Shown: in pieces, positions 34,420-42,699 of the stretch
Layout of the letters: each line of letters opens with the position of its first letter
Numbering within the stretch: position 1 is the first letter of the stretch
Assembly: GCF_005887615.1 (NCBI RefSeq)
Contig: NZ_VANS01000003.1
Span: 348,204-412,203, forward strand
DNA length: 64,000 nucleotides
Direction of reading: 5' to 3'
Source: Sulfitobacter sabulilitoris
GTDB lineage: Bacteria; Pseudomonadota; Alphaproteobacteria; Rhodobacterales; Rhodobacteraceae
Position numbers and translations under genes: made by a program
The notes under the pieces: generated by a model
The model's database searches: none
What the model was told of the DNA's origin: nothing
Seen by the model: only the letters and a program-made list of their open reading frames with translations

Positions 34420-34797
34420 TTATTTCGTCGCGGGCATGACCGTGGTGCTTGCCGATCCGATTTCGACGCCCTGCGACACCAGCGTCAAGGTGACCGTCAG
34501 CGACAGATCCGGTTGTGCGGACAGTGTGGTGGTGGCGACGATATCCTCGCTGCCCGCAGTGACGGAAATATCGCGGCTCTGGCTGGTTCTTGTGCGCCCG
34601 GCGCTGTCGGATTTGTCGATTTCCAGTCTGGCCGTGACCTTGCCGGCGTCCATCCCCCGCACCCGGCCCGAGATTTCCAGCGCGCCGCCGGCGGGACGGA
34701 TGTCGATATCTGCAAGGGCCAGGGGCGCCGCATCGGCAGGCGTGGCCGCCCCAAGGGCCGCCGCGGCAAACAGGCCGAGGATCGCGGAACGCGTCAT
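34420..34797 (-). CDS. csgH: CsgH-like curli chaperone/amyloid inhibitor
   Basis: A 125-residue periplasmic protein with a signal peptide (MTRSAILGLFAAAALGAATPADA). The mature part of about 100 residues is an all-beta, Thr/Ser-rich domain: IDIRPAGGALEISGRV, DKSDSAGRTRTSQSRDISV. This is the alphaproteobacterial functional counterpart of CsgC, which prevents premature amyloid formation. AAGGACC precedes the ATG. It follows the curlin genes by 11 bases, as expected for its role. The assignment rests on size, fold pattern and neighbourhood. Confidence 0.78.
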   Translation of the reverse strand: MTRSAILGLFAAAALGAATPADAAPLALADIDIRPAGGALEISGRVRGMDAGKVTARLEIDKSDSAGRTRTSQSRDISVTAGSEDIVATTTLSAQPDLSLTVTLTLVSQGVEIGSASTTVMPATK

Positions 34798-34808
34798 CGG
34801 GCGGTCCT

Positions 34809-35444
34809 TCAGTTGCTGAACTGGTTGATAATCACAGTGCCGCCGTTCGATGCGACCGTCGGGGCGGCGGTGATGTTGCTGCCGGTCTGCGTCAGCGTGA
34901 CATTCGTGTTGGCCCCGGTGACGACAAGGCCGGTGTTGTTGTTGTTCCCGGTCTGCACAAGGCGTCCGAACGCATCGGTGCCCGAAACCTCGACCGATCC
35001 GACGTTTCCGTTGCCGGTCTGTTCGAGAAGACCAGAGGCCCGGAGGCCATCGACGGTGATGCCGCCGCTGTTGGAAATTCCGGTCTGCGTGATGACCCCC
35101 GTCGCCAGCAAGCCACCCAGATCGACGTTGGCGCTGTTGCCGTTCTGGGGCAGGTACACCGAGGACGTCTGGTTCAGGGCGACCTGACCCTGAGACCCGC
35201 TGATCCGGATATCGGCGGCGTTGCCGGGCCCGGTCTGGGTTGCGGAGGTCGATGTCGACCCAAGGGCACCGGACACGATCGATCCGTCGGCGCGGGACTG
35301 GTCCACGAAAAGCGTGTTGCCGACCGCCCCGGCAAGGCTGCTGTCTTGCGTGATGAACAGTTTGTTTCCGTCCGCGAAACTGGCGCCGGCCATCAAAAGA
35401 ACCGCTGCGCTGGCAAGAAACGTGAGACCGGATCGCTGAAGCAT
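34809..35444 (-). CDS. Curlin-repeat protein (CsgA/CsgB-like), first small subunit gene
   Basis: A 211-residue secreted amyloid subunit candidate. The signal peptide ends GASFA-DG. The mature part is rich in Gly, Asn, Gln, Ser and Thr, with repeated Gln-x-Gly-x-x-Asn units: ATQTGPGNAADI, ITQTGISNSGGI, LEQTGNGNVGSV, LVQTGNNNNTGL and LTQTGSNITAAP. Units are about 20-22 residues, the spacing of curlin beta-turns. The ATG at 35444 is preferred over an in-frame TTG 12 bases upstream. It is secreted through CsgG. Whether it is the major fibre (CsgA) or nucleator (CsgB) role is not certain. Confidence 0.82.
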   Translation of the reverse strand: MLQRSGLTFLASAAVLLMAGASFADGNKLFITQDSSLAGAVGNTLFVDQSRADGSIVSGALGSTSTSATQTGPGNAADIRISGSQGQVALNQTSSVYLPQNGNSANVDLGGLLATGVITQTGISNSGGITVDGLRASGLLEQTGNGNVGSVEVSGTDAFGRLVQTGNNNNTGLVVTGANTNVTLTQTGSNITAAPTVASNGGTVIINQFSN

Positions 35445-35483
35445 GTGACTATCCAAAATTGCTAAAATATTGGCGATTTTGTA

Positions 35484-35990
35484 TCACATGCTCTGGCTTA
35501 TGACTATCATATTGTTCTGGCCGGTCTGGCTGAACACGGCACGGTTGCCGTGGCCCGCCTGCGCCACGCTGGCTTGGTTGGACGTGCCGGTGATGCGGCC
35601 TTGCGCGATGTTCATCGACCCTGACTGGCGCACTGCAAACAGGTTGTCATTGCCAAAGACCGCGAGCGACACGGTCTGCGCGCGGCCCGATTGTTCGATC
35701 CGGCCGGGCGTCAGCGGGCCGAACCAATCGGTTGCCGACAGGGGCGCCTCGCGCAGGCCGCCATTGCGGTTGCCGGCGATGGTGATCGTGGCCACATGGC
35801 CCTGATCCGGCGTCTGCAGGATCGACAGAAGGTTATCCGTGCCGGTATCGACGATGCTGAGCAGGTTGGCGGGGTTGATCGCCGATGACGGGGCCACCGG
35901 CTCGGCCAGCGCCATTGGCGATGCCAGCGCCACCGCCAGCGTCATGGCCCATTTGGCCGCCTGAAGGGATTTGGGAAAATGATTGGTCAT
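35484..35990 (-). CDS. Curlin-repeat protein (CsgB/CsgA-like), second small subunit gene
   Basis: A 168-residue exported protein with a signal peptide of about 29 residues (ending MALAEP). Fewer and less regular repeats than in its neighbour: IEQSGRAQTVSL, FAVRQSGSMNIAQG, ASVAQAGHGNRAVF and FSQTGQNNMIVISQSM at the C-terminus. The order, upstream of the longer curlin gene, matches csgB-csgA in E. coli, so it may be the nucleator. The 39-base gap to the next gene suggests one transcript. A TGAGG site precedes the ATG. Confidence 0.78.
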   Translation of the reverse strand: MTNHFPKSLQAAKWAMTLAVALASPMALAEPVAPSSAINPANLLSIVDTGTDNLLSILQTPDQGHVATITIAGNRNGGLREAPLSATDWFGPLTPGRIEQSGRAQTVSLAVFGNDNLFAVRQSGSMNIAQGRITGTSNQASVAQAGHGNRAVFSQTGQNNMIVISQSM

Positions 35991-36128
35991 AAATGCCTCA
36001 TTGGTCTTGCTCGGTCGTCATTGCGACAGATGAACAGTGACCCATGAAACAGGCGTATTGATGATGGCTTTGTGGCCATTCGCACCGGAACGCGGCACGA
36101 TTGTGGCAACACGCCCTGCGGCGCGCAT

Positions 36129-36153
36129 GAAAAAGGCGGCCCGCGGCCGCCTT
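36129..36153 (-). terminator. Rho-independent terminator after csgG
   Basis: On the minus strand AAGGCGGCC pairs with GGCCGCCTT around a three-base loop and is followed by TTTTT. It lies 36 bases after the csgG stop codon and separates csgF-csgG from the downstream curlin genes, which therefore need their own promoter in 35991-36128. Confidence 0.85.
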
Positions 36154-36188
36154 CTGGTCAGGTGATCGTCAGGGCTGCTGTGCGTGGG

Positions 36189-37253
36189 TTAACCGACGGT
36201 TTCGCCGGTCACCGGCCCGACGGGCGGCAGCGGCGGCGCGGCTGGCTGCGGCGCGGACTGGCGCGGCGCCAACTGACGTTCCTGCACCGTCGACCGCGCG
36301 GCGCTGGACCGGCGAATCGGGCGCGTGTCAACCGTGCGGGCCGGGTTGGCGGTGTCGGGGCGCGGGATCGACCGGGCCGTGCTCGGGATGTTGCCCTGAT
36401 ATTTCTGCAACCGGTAGTTGGAGACATACTGGCTTCCGGCGGACGTGTTCTCGAACGACCAGATGCCAAGCTCGGTGCCTTCGGCGATCAGCGCCATCAC
36501 CGCTTTTTCGATGGCCTGCTCCACCGCGACCTGGCGCGGCTCGTTGGTGGCGATACCGGCTTCGGCCTCAAGCAGTTCATCCAGCGCCACATAGCGGAAG
36601 ATCGATCCGCGGTCGGCCACCGATGCGATGGGCTTGCGCACCACGACGCTGGCCAGCACCTCGCCGGAATCGGTGGAGATCGCGCGCAGCGACACGGTCA
36701 CCATGTCCAGTTTCCACTTGCGATCGCCGCCGATGCCAAGGTAGCGCGCCCCGAAGCCGCCGGTCACGGTGTTGCTGTCATAGCCGATGATCCCGCCCTG
36801 CAAAATGATGCCCGAATGGTCCAGCGGCGCCAGCGCGTTGGGGTTCACATCCTGTTCGCCGCGATAGATCCGGCGCATTTCGGTGACGATCTGGCGTTCG
36901 CGGATCAACGATTCGAGGTTGGAGCGGTCAAGAACCGAAAACCACCGCCGCTCGCCCGCGTCCTGAAGCGCCTTGATCAGCATTGGCGCGCCACCCTGTG
37001 TGACCGCCCGCGACAACGACTGCACGTTGGTCGGCTCCTCGTACTGGCCGGTGAGGTCGGGGAAATCATAGACCGACACCGTCACGCGGCGCTGCGGCGC
37101 GGGAACCTCGCGCAGGGCGCGGTTTTGCGATGTGATCATGCTGAATTCGGCGCGATACTGGCTTTCGGTCAGATCGTTGATGTCGGCGCATGCACCCAGG
37201 CCCAGCATCAGGCTGCCTGCGGTGAACATTTTTAGAATACGGCCACTGAACAT
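36189..37253 (-). CDS. csgG: Curli secretion channel lipoprotein CsgG
   Basis: Forms the nonameric outer-membrane pore for curlin export. The 354-residue protein is longer than E. coli CsgG (277). The lipoprotein signal ends GLGACADI, with the lipid cysteine at about residue 22. Conserved parts include VSVYDFPDLTGQY, WFSVLDRSNLESLIRERQI, GGIIGYDSNTVTGGFGARYLGIG and TDSGEVLASVVVRKPIAS. The extra length is a Pro/Arg/Gln-rich C-terminal tail of about 65 residues, absent from the enterobacterial protein. AAGGACG precedes the ATG. It is 53 bases downstream of csgF. Confidence 0.95.
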   Translation of the reverse strand: MFSGRILKMFTAGSLMLGLGACADINDLTESQYRAEFSMITSQNRALREVPAPQRRVTVSVYDFPDLTGQYEEPTNVQSLSRAVTQGGAPMLIKALQDAGERRWFSVLDRSNLESLIRERQIVTEMRRIYRGEQDVNPNALAPLDHSGIILQGGIIGYDSNTVTGGFGARYLGIGGDRKWKLDMVTVSLRAISTDSGEVLASVVVRKPIASVADRGSIFRYVALDELLEAEAGIATNEPRQVAVEQAIEKAVMALIAEGTELGIWSFENTSAGSQYVSNYRLQKYQGNIPSTARSIPRPDTANPARTVDTRPIRRSSAARSTVQERQLAPRQSAPQPAAPPLPPVGPVTGETVG

Positions 37254-37306
37254 TTCTTACGTCCTTACAAATTCACGAAAATACCTGTCGTCACGATGCG
37301 GCGGCA

Positions 37307-37792
37307 CTACGACCCTGTCGTGACCAATTGCGGCACGATGATTTCCGTGACCGTTCCGTCAAGCGAGTCGGTGATGAGCAACGTGATGCTTTCGAGGGTG
37401 CGGTTGAACTGCACCGTGGTGGTGCCGAACGTCACCAGCCCGGCCTCCTGCGGGGAGTTGCCAAAGATCGCGTCGGTGACCTGTCCTGCCAAGGCGGAGA
37501 GGAGCCGCCCTTCGAGCTGGCGCACGAAGAGGTCCGCGTCGGACGTGCCGGTCGCTTCGTCCTCGCCGCCGAAAAGCCCGCCGCCCGTGCCGTCGTTGGC
37601 ATCGCGCGCGGTCGCGTCACGTTGTGCGTTGGCGATCGACAAAAGATGGCCGGAATTTAGCGGGTTGCCGCCAAAGGACGGATTGATGGGCGTATAGACG
37701 AGATCCTGCGCTCCGACGGGTCCGCTCAATACAAGGCACAACATCGCTCCGCCAAAATGCCTTGTTTTCAGGCCTGTGTAAAAATCAAACAT
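37307..37792 (-). CDS. csgF: Curli assembly protein CsgF
   Basis: Couples CsgG to curlin nucleation; its N-terminus inserts into the CsgG pore. The 161-residue precursor has a signal peptide ending VGAQ, then the hallmark mature start DLVYTPINPSFGGNPLNS, which is the CsgG-binding peptide. The C-terminal domain follows (LITDSLDGTVTEIIVPQLV). GAGGATG precedes the ATG. It is the first gene of the csgF-csgG unit and is divergent from the large curlin gene. Confidence 0.93.
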   Translation of the reverse strand: MFDFYTGLKTRHFGGAMLCLVLSGPVGAQDLVYTPINPSFGGNPLNSGHLLSIANAQRDATARDANDGTGGGLFGGEDEATGTSDADLFVRQLEGRLLSALAGQVTDAIFGNSPQEAGLVTFGTTTVQFNRTLESITLLITDSLDGTVTEIIVPQLVTTGS

Positions 37793-38041
37793 ATCATCCT
37801 CATCTGTGCCAGTCGCGTTTTCGCCCGTGAACTGTCGGCTTAAATTAGGTCCGTCTACAATGGATCGGGCCGCGAAAAATGCCGCAGCCGCCCGTCGGAT
37901 AACATCAATTCCTTGAAACGCAAACGTCGGTAATCATTGAATAATGACCTGTTGCCCCTGCGCCACGCAGCCTTGTCGCCGGGTCAAACCCGGTCATTGT
38001 TTCCGATCCCGGCGTGAAAGCGGCTGAAATGTGAGCATCGT

Positions 38042-38053
38042 TTCACGCGTGAA
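38042..38053. promoter_or_regulatory. Perfect palindrome TTCACGCGTGAA, candidate operator
   Basis: A self-complementary 12-base site, also flanked by GTTTCA and TGAAAC arms. It lies about 270 bases upstream of the large curlin start and 250 bases upstream of csgF. Confidence 0.45.
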
Positions 38054-38071
38054 TTGAAACAAGGCTAAAAT

Positions 38072-38100
38072 GTGGCAAAATCCGGCAAAACATTTGCCAC
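38072..38100. repeat. Inverted repeat GTGGCAAA...TTTGCCAC
   Basis: Eight-base perfect arms at 38072-38079 and 38093-38100 with a 13-base spacer, in the curli control region. It may be an operator or a leader hairpin. Confidence 0.45.
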
Positions 38101-38324
38101 CTGCGAATTGAATCAGTACCAGTCTAAGTGGGGGACTGTTTATTTCGGAATAATTACTCAGACATATCAAGATCGTAGTGATCCCCGGAATTGGGCGGTC
38201 GCACGGATGTCCCGGACGCGCGGTGTGCCCATCGCGTCGGGCGCGATTTACGTCGGACGACCATTCTGCCCTCGGGACCAAGATTTTCGGTCCGGTGATT
38301 TGAAATTGAATAATGAGGTCGATC

Positions 38325-39737
38325 ATGTTTTTTCGCTCCATTGCACTGTCGTGCGCCGTTATCACAGCCTGTGGCGGCGCCGCGTCCATGGCGGCTGCGC
38401 AAAGTAGCATCGACAACGATGTCGTCATCGACCAGATCGGCCTCGACAACTCCGCCGTGCTGACCCAAAGCGGCCAGCGCAACTTTGCCGGTTCCGACGC
38501 GCTGCCGTTGGTCCAGGACGGAATCTACAACGACCTCGAAATCACGCAGCGCGGGCGCGACAACACGGTCGGTGTCACCGGGACGGGGCTGTTTCAATTC
38601 GGTCGCCTGAACAACCGCGACACCTTCAACACGATCGTCATCCTGCAGCAGTCCGACGAGAACCGGATCGGTTCGGTGCGGCAATCGTCGCTGGGGTCGG
38701 TCGTCAACGGGGCCAATTCCCTGTCGATCACGCAACAGTCCGGCGACCGCAACAGCGTCCGGTCGGTGCGCCAGATCCAGGAGGCCGGGCAGGCGCCGCA
38801 GCAGATTTCGGTGGTGCAGACCGGGCGCGACAACGTCATCGACAGGATCGAGCAACGGTCCAACAGCGTCGGGCGCGACGGGTCCAATTTCATCGATGTG
38901 TCCATTCTCGGCGCGGGAAACGGCGGTATCCGCCTGTCCGGCTTCGCCAGCGAGCCGAACGTCGCGGACAGCTCGATCCTGCAAGAGGCCGACACGGTCG
39001 ATCCCGGCATCTATGGCAACAAGATCGTGCTCAGCATCATTGGCGACGACAACCGCTTCGGCCTGCGGCAGGGCGGGCGGATGAACGACATGGGGCGTCT
39101 GGCGATCACCGGAAACCAGAACCAGCTTGGCCTGCGACAGGACGGAACCGAGAACAACATCCAGATGTCCGTGATCGAAGGCGACGGCAACGAGATCGGC
39201 ATCGACCAGATCGTGACCAACATCGCCGAGGTGAACCTGATCGGCGACAGCGACGACAACCGCGTCTATGCCTTTCAGCAGGGCACCAACACGCTGCTGG
39301 CCAGGATCGAGGGCGACACCAACACACTGCGCGTGCGGCAGGATTACCTGAGCGGGCTGGGCGGCGAGAACACGGCGGCGCTGACGGTTCTGGGCGACGA
39401 CAACTTTGCCGACCTCGAACAGGTCGGCAGCAATGACTTCGTGCTCGGCATCACCGGCGACCGCAACAACGCCGGCGGCCCGTTTACCGGTGTCGCGGCG
39501 CGCGGCGGTCTGACGCCCGGCGTCTTTCGCCAGACCGGTTTCCGCAACGACATGGCCATCGCGGTGACGGGCAACGACAACCTGACCGCCGCAACGCAGG
39601 CCGGGGTGGCGAACGTGATCGTCGCGGTGATCAGCGGCAATGCCAACCAGGCGGCGATCGTGCAGTCGAGCAACGCAAACATCGCCAACCTGGTCCAGAG
39701 CGGCTCTGACAACCGCGCGGGCATCTACCAGAACTGA
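38325..39737 (+). CDS. Large curlin-repeat protein
   Basis: A 470-residue exported protein, two to three times longer than typical CsgA. The signal peptide is about 1-25 (ending MAAAQS). The rest is a chain of curlin-like units with conserved Gln-x-Gly-x-x-Asn or Gly-Asp-x-Asn turns: VIDQIGLDNSAVL, ITQRGRDNTVGV, VVQTGRDNVIDRI, LRQDGTENNIQM, LEQVGSNDFVLGI and LVQSGSDNRAGIYQN at the end. Aspartate and arginine are unusually frequent. The ATG at 38325 is chosen because GAGGT lies 5 bases before it; an ATG 12 bases upstream lacks a site. It is divergent from csgF and probably exported by the same CsgG. Confidence 0.8.
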   Translation: MFFRSIALSCAVITACGGAASMAAAQSSIDNDVVIDQIGLDNSAVLTQSGQRNFAGSDALPLVQDGIYNDLEITQRGRDNTVGVTGTGLFQFGRLNNRDTFNTIVILQQSDENRIGSVRQSSLGSVVNGANSLSITQQSGDRNSVRSVRQIQEAGQAPQQISVVQTGRDNVIDRIEQRSNSVGRDGSNFIDVSILGAGNGGIRLSGFASEPNVADSSILQEADTVDPGIYGNKIVLSIIGDDNRFGLRQGGRMNDMGRLAITGNQNQLGLRQDGTENNIQMSVIEGDGNEIGIDQIVTNIAEVNLIGDSDDNRVYAFQQGTNTLLARIEGDTNTLRVRQDYLSGLGGENTAALTVLGDDNFADLEQVGSNDFVLGITGDRNNAGGPFTGVAARGGLTPGVFRQTGFRNDMAIAVTGNDNLTAATQAGVANVIVAVISGNANQAAIVQSSNANIANLVQSGSDNRAGIYQN

Positions 39738-39744
39738 CGCCGCG

Positions 39745-40338
39745 CTAATCGAAGGAGCGGGCGTAGATCGCCTCCGCCACCTCGTCGGCGGTCTTGAGGG
39801 TGCGCACGACCAGCGGCACCAGCACCGCCGAGAGGTTGCGATCCAGGCCGCGCGCCTGCTGCGCCTGCCGGATCTCGGCCAGGACGGACCGCACCAGCGG
39901 GATGAACCGCAGGCACAGCGAAATCGCCAGCGCGATGCGCCGTTTTGGCACCCAGCGGGGGGCAAAGTGCAATGCGGCAAGAATGCCATCGACCAGCTCG
40001 CTGCTGCGGGTGGTCAGCGTGACCAATGCGGCGGCCAGGATCAGCACGCCAAAGCGCCCCACGACGAATCCGGCGGCGGCGGGGCCCGCGATCCAGACCT
40101 GCGCCGCAAAGATCGCCGCCAGCACCCACAGGGCAGGGCGCAGCGCAGCCCAGGCATGGCGCGCCGCCAGCCCGGCCAGCGCGTAACCCGCCAGCACAAC
40201 TGCGCCAAGGGCGCCCACCAGCCAGCCTGCGTCGACAAGAAACACGCCCGTGCACAGCCCCATCAGGCCCAGGATCTTGGCCAGCGGCCGCACCCGGTGC
40301 AGCGGGCTGTCGCCCGGAACATGCAGATCCGTCAGCAT
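39745..40338 (-). CDS. bioN: Biotin ECF transporter, T component
   Basis: Transmembrane coupling subunit of the energy-coupling-factor biotin importer, 197 residues. It has four to five helices and the C-terminal coupling motifs seen here as IRQAQQARGLDRN (A-R-G type, contacts the ATPase). The short RARPLAK-like start (HRVRPLAKILGLM) is also typical. It overlaps bioM by 7 bases. Its stop is 7 bases from the convergent large curlin gene. Confidence 0.92.
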   Translation of the reverse strand: MLTDLHVPGDSPLHRVRPLAKILGLMGLCTGVFLVDAGWLVGALGAVVLAGYALAGLAARHAWAALRPALWVLAAIFAAQVWIAGPAAAGFVVGRFGVLILAAALVTLTTRSSELVDGILAALHFAPRWVPKRRIALAISLCLRFIPLVRSVLAEIRQAQQARGLDRNLSAVLVPLVVRTLKTADEVAEAIYARSFD

Positions 40339-41000
40339 TGCGAGCGTGCGATGTAGTCGTCGATCACCGCGCCGGCCGAACCATCCCCGACGATCGCGCC
40401 GTCTTCGACATGCACGACACGGTCGAACCCGCGCAGCAGGTCAAGGTCGTGCGACACGACGACCACCCGGTGCGCCAGCGCGTCGATGGCGGCCATGAAC
40501 GCGCGTTTGTTCCACAGATCCAGCAGCGTGGTCGGCTCGTCCAGCACGATCATGCGCGGATCCATCACCAGCACCCCGGCCAGCGCGATCATCTGCTTTT
40601 CGCCGCCGCTCAGCTGATGGGTCAGGCAGGTGCGCAACGGCGTCAGGGCAAAGCGCTCCAGCACCGCGTCGATGCGCGCCGCGATCTCGGCCTTGGGCAG
40701 CCCGAGGTTCTTGAGACCGAAGGCAAGGTCCTCCTCCACGATGGGATAGACGATCTGGTTGTCGGGGTTCTGAAACACAAAGCCCACGGCCCGGCGCAGC
40801 GCCTTGCGGTCGCATGCCCCGTCCAGTTCGACCGTGCCGCGGGTCGGCGTCTCGATCCCGTTCAGCAGTCGCGCGAGCGTGCTTTTGCCCGATCCGTTGC
40901 GCCCGATGATGCCGATCCGGTGCTGGGTCAGGTCAAGGTCGATGCCCCGCAGGATCGGCACGCCGTCCTTTTCGACGTGAACATCGCGCAGCCGGATCAT
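40332..41000 (-). CDS. bioM: Biotin ECF transporter, ATP-binding component
   Basis: Energises biotin uptake, 222 residues. Walker A is GRNGSGKST at about 34-42. The Q-loop region reads VFQNPDNQIVYPIVEEDLAFG, the classic ECF-ATPase signature. LSGGEKQMIALAGVL and the Walker B LDEPTTLLDLWNK follow. It sits between bioY (12-base gap) and bioN (7-base overlap). Confidence 0.95.
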   Translation of the reverse strand: MIRLRDVHVEKDGVPILRGIDLDLTQHRIGIIGRNGSGKSTLARLLNGIETPTRGTVELDGACDRKALRRAVGFVFQNPDNQIVYPIVEEDLAFGLKNLGLPKAEIAARIDAVLERFALTPLRTCLTHQLSGGEKQMIALAGVLVMDPRMIVLDEPTTLLDLWNKRAFMAAIDALAHRVVVVSHDLDLLRGFDRVVHVEDGAIVGDGSAGAVIDDYIARSQC

Positions 41001-41012
41001 CGCGCGGCGCGA

Positions 41013-41558
41013 TCAGCGCTGCGCGATGATCGGGTAGGACCGCTTGGCCATCACGATCACCCCGGCGGCGATGGCGCATTTCACGAGGTCCCCCGGCACG
41101 AAAGGCAGCGACCCTGTCAGCGCCGTGCCCAGCGGAATATCCGCGACCGCCGCCACCCAGGGCACGCCGATGGCATAAAGCACCACCACGCCGCCGACAA
41201 AGCAGATCGCAAAGGCCACGGCAAAATTCAGCCGGGTCCAGAACCGTTCGGTCAGGTCGCCGATGACAAAGGCCGCCACGATCCAGCCCAGCAAGAAGCC
41301 GCCCGTCGGCCCCAGGAACACGCCGAATCCGCCGCGCCCGCCGGGCAGAAGCGGCAGCCCAATGGCCACCAGCCCCAGAAAGAGCACCAGCGCCAGCGCG
41401 CCGCGCCGCGCCCCAAGAACGCCCCCCGCCAGCATGACGCCCAGCGACTGTGCGGTGATCGGCACCGCAATCACCGGCAATGTGATCGGCGGAAACACGG
41501 CAAGTGCGGCGACGATCGCGGCAAAAAGGGCAATGAAAACGGTGTCGCGGGTGTCCAT
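41013..41558 (-). CDS. bioY: Biotin ECF transporter, substrate-binding component
   Basis: Biotin-capturing S component, 181 residues, six helices. It carries the BioY landmarks VPITAQSLGVMLAGGVLGARRG, FGVFLGPTGGFLLGW and FVPGDLVKCAIA. AAGGAG precedes the ATG. With bioM and bioN it forms a complete solitary BioMNY importer. No biotin synthesis genes are seen in the window, so uptake may matter for the biotin-dependent carboxylase encoded 1.3 kb away. Confidence 0.95.
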   Translation of the reverse strand: MDTRDTVFIALFAAIVAALAVFPPITLPVIAVPITAQSLGVMLAGGVLGARRGALALVLFLGLVAIGLPLLPGGRGGFGVFLGPTGGFLLGWIVAAFVIGDLTERFWTRLNFAVAFAICFVGGVVVLYAIGVPWVAAVADIPLGTALTGSLPFVPGDLVKCAIAAGVIVMAKRSYPIIAQR

Positions 41559-41653
41559 GGGGGAAACTCCTTGGGGGGAAGGGGATGGCGTTGGGTTGCG
41601 CGGGTTCTATCCACAAACCCCGCCGGGCCGCAAGACGCCGCAGCGCAGCACCC

Positions 41654-42574
41654 TCAACCGCGCCCAAACGCCTGCGACATCTGCGGCGCGGCAAAGCTTT
41701 GCAGGAAATAGTCATGGATCACCTGCATCGGCGCGCTGAATACGCTGGCCTTGCGCCACGCAAGACCCACGTCCATCGTCGGCGGTTCGATGTCGGTGCT
41801 GACGGTCTCCAGCCGTTTGCCCTCGAGCGACCAGGGACGATAGACCATGTCCGACAGGATCGTCACACCCTGTCCGTTCGCCACCATCGACCGTACCGCC
41901 TCGACCGATGTGGTCCGCAGGATGACATCGGGGCGATAGACCGTCTGGCTCCAGTATTTCATCGTCGTATGCGCGGCCTCGTCCACGGTCAGCATGATAT
42001 AGGGCTCCTGCGCGATGGCCCCGAACCGCGCCTTGCCCCCCTTGGACAGCGCATGCCCCGTCGGCACCCATAGCCGCCGGGGCGAGCGAAACAGCGTCTC
42101 GGTCTCGATATCGGGATTGGCGAGGTTCGAGGTCAGCACCAGCGCCATGTCGAACCGGTCCGACAGCAGCCCTTCTTCGATGCTTTCGCGGTTCAGTTCG
42201 TGCAGCCGGATGTCGAGGCCGGGAAACCGCTGTGCGATCCGGTCGAGATGCGACGGCAGGAAATACCCCATCACCGTATAGGTCGCCGCGATGGAGATCC
42301 TGCCCTGCACTTCGGCCTGCCGATGCGTCAGCTTGCCCGCCGCATCGACCTTTTCGAGGATCTCCTGCGCGGCGGCCAGCAGCTTGCGCCCCGGCTCGGT
42401 CAGCTCCATCCCCTGGGAGGAGCGGTGAAACAGCTCCGCGTCCAGTTCATGTTCAAGATCCTTGATCGCACCCGTCACGGAGGATTGCGAGATCGACAGC
42501 ACGTTGGCGGCGCGACTCACCTGGCCGGTCTCGGCCGTTGCAATGAAATACTTCAACTGTCGCAGGTTCATCAT
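41654..42574 (-). CDS. LysR-family regulator divergent from the carboxylase operon
   Basis: A 306-residue LysR regulator. The winged helix-turn-helix lies at about residues 4-62 (LRQLKYFIATAETGQVSRAA, then VLSISQSSVTGAIKDLE). An effector domain follows (GRISIAATYTVMGYFLPSHL). It is transcribed away from pxpA across 233 bases, the classic layout for a regulator of the neighbouring operon. Two dyad sequences in that gap fit LysR-type sites. The ATGATG start allows Met1 or Met2. Confidence 0.92.
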   Translation of the reverse strand: MMNLRQLKYFIATAETGQVSRAANVLSISQSSVTGAIKDLEHELDAELFHRSSQGMELTEPGRKLLAAAQEILEKVDAAGKLTHRQAEVQGRISIAATYTVMGYFLPSHLDRIAQRFPGLDIRLHELNRESIEEGLLSDRFDMALVLTSNLANPDIETETLFRSPRRLWVPTGHALSKGGKARFGAIAQEPYIMLTVDEAAHTTMKYWSQTVYRPDVILRTTSVEAVRSMVANGQGVTILSDMVYRPWSLEGKRLETVSTDIEPPTMDVGLAWRKASVFSAPMQVIHDYFLQSFAAPQMSQAFGRG

Positions 42575-42641
42575 GCGGGCGACCTTTCCCCTTGTTTTGA
42601 CTGATCTTTGCGTTCGTAAACTGCCGGAAATTCACGCATAA

Positions 42642-42655
42642 CGAGAATTATCTCG
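42642..42655. promoter_or_regulatory. Dyad CGAGA-ATTA-TCTCG in the LysR/pxpA gap
   Basis: Five-base perfect arms around ATTA, 68 bases upstream of the LysR start codon. A candidate autoregulatory or activation site. Confidence 0.4.
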
Positions 42656-42699
42656 GCGCAACAATCTGAAAAGCTTATATAATATTTTATCCCTCGCCG

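Larger units (their letters stand above)
37793..38324. promoter_or_regulatory. 532-base divergent control region between csgF and the large curlin gene
   Basis: No gene was seen. The DNA is clearly AT-richer than its surroundings. It holds a hairpin CCGGGT-CAA-ACCCGG (37979-37993), a perfect 12-base palindrome (38042-38053) and an 8-base inverted repeat (38072-38100). These are good candidates for regulator sites that control both curli units. Confidence 0.6.

Noticed and set aside
38072-38407. 111-codon open frame in the curli control region
   Set aside because: It has no domain or signal peptide, overlaps the signal-peptide region of the large curlin gene in another frame, and has no ribosome site.
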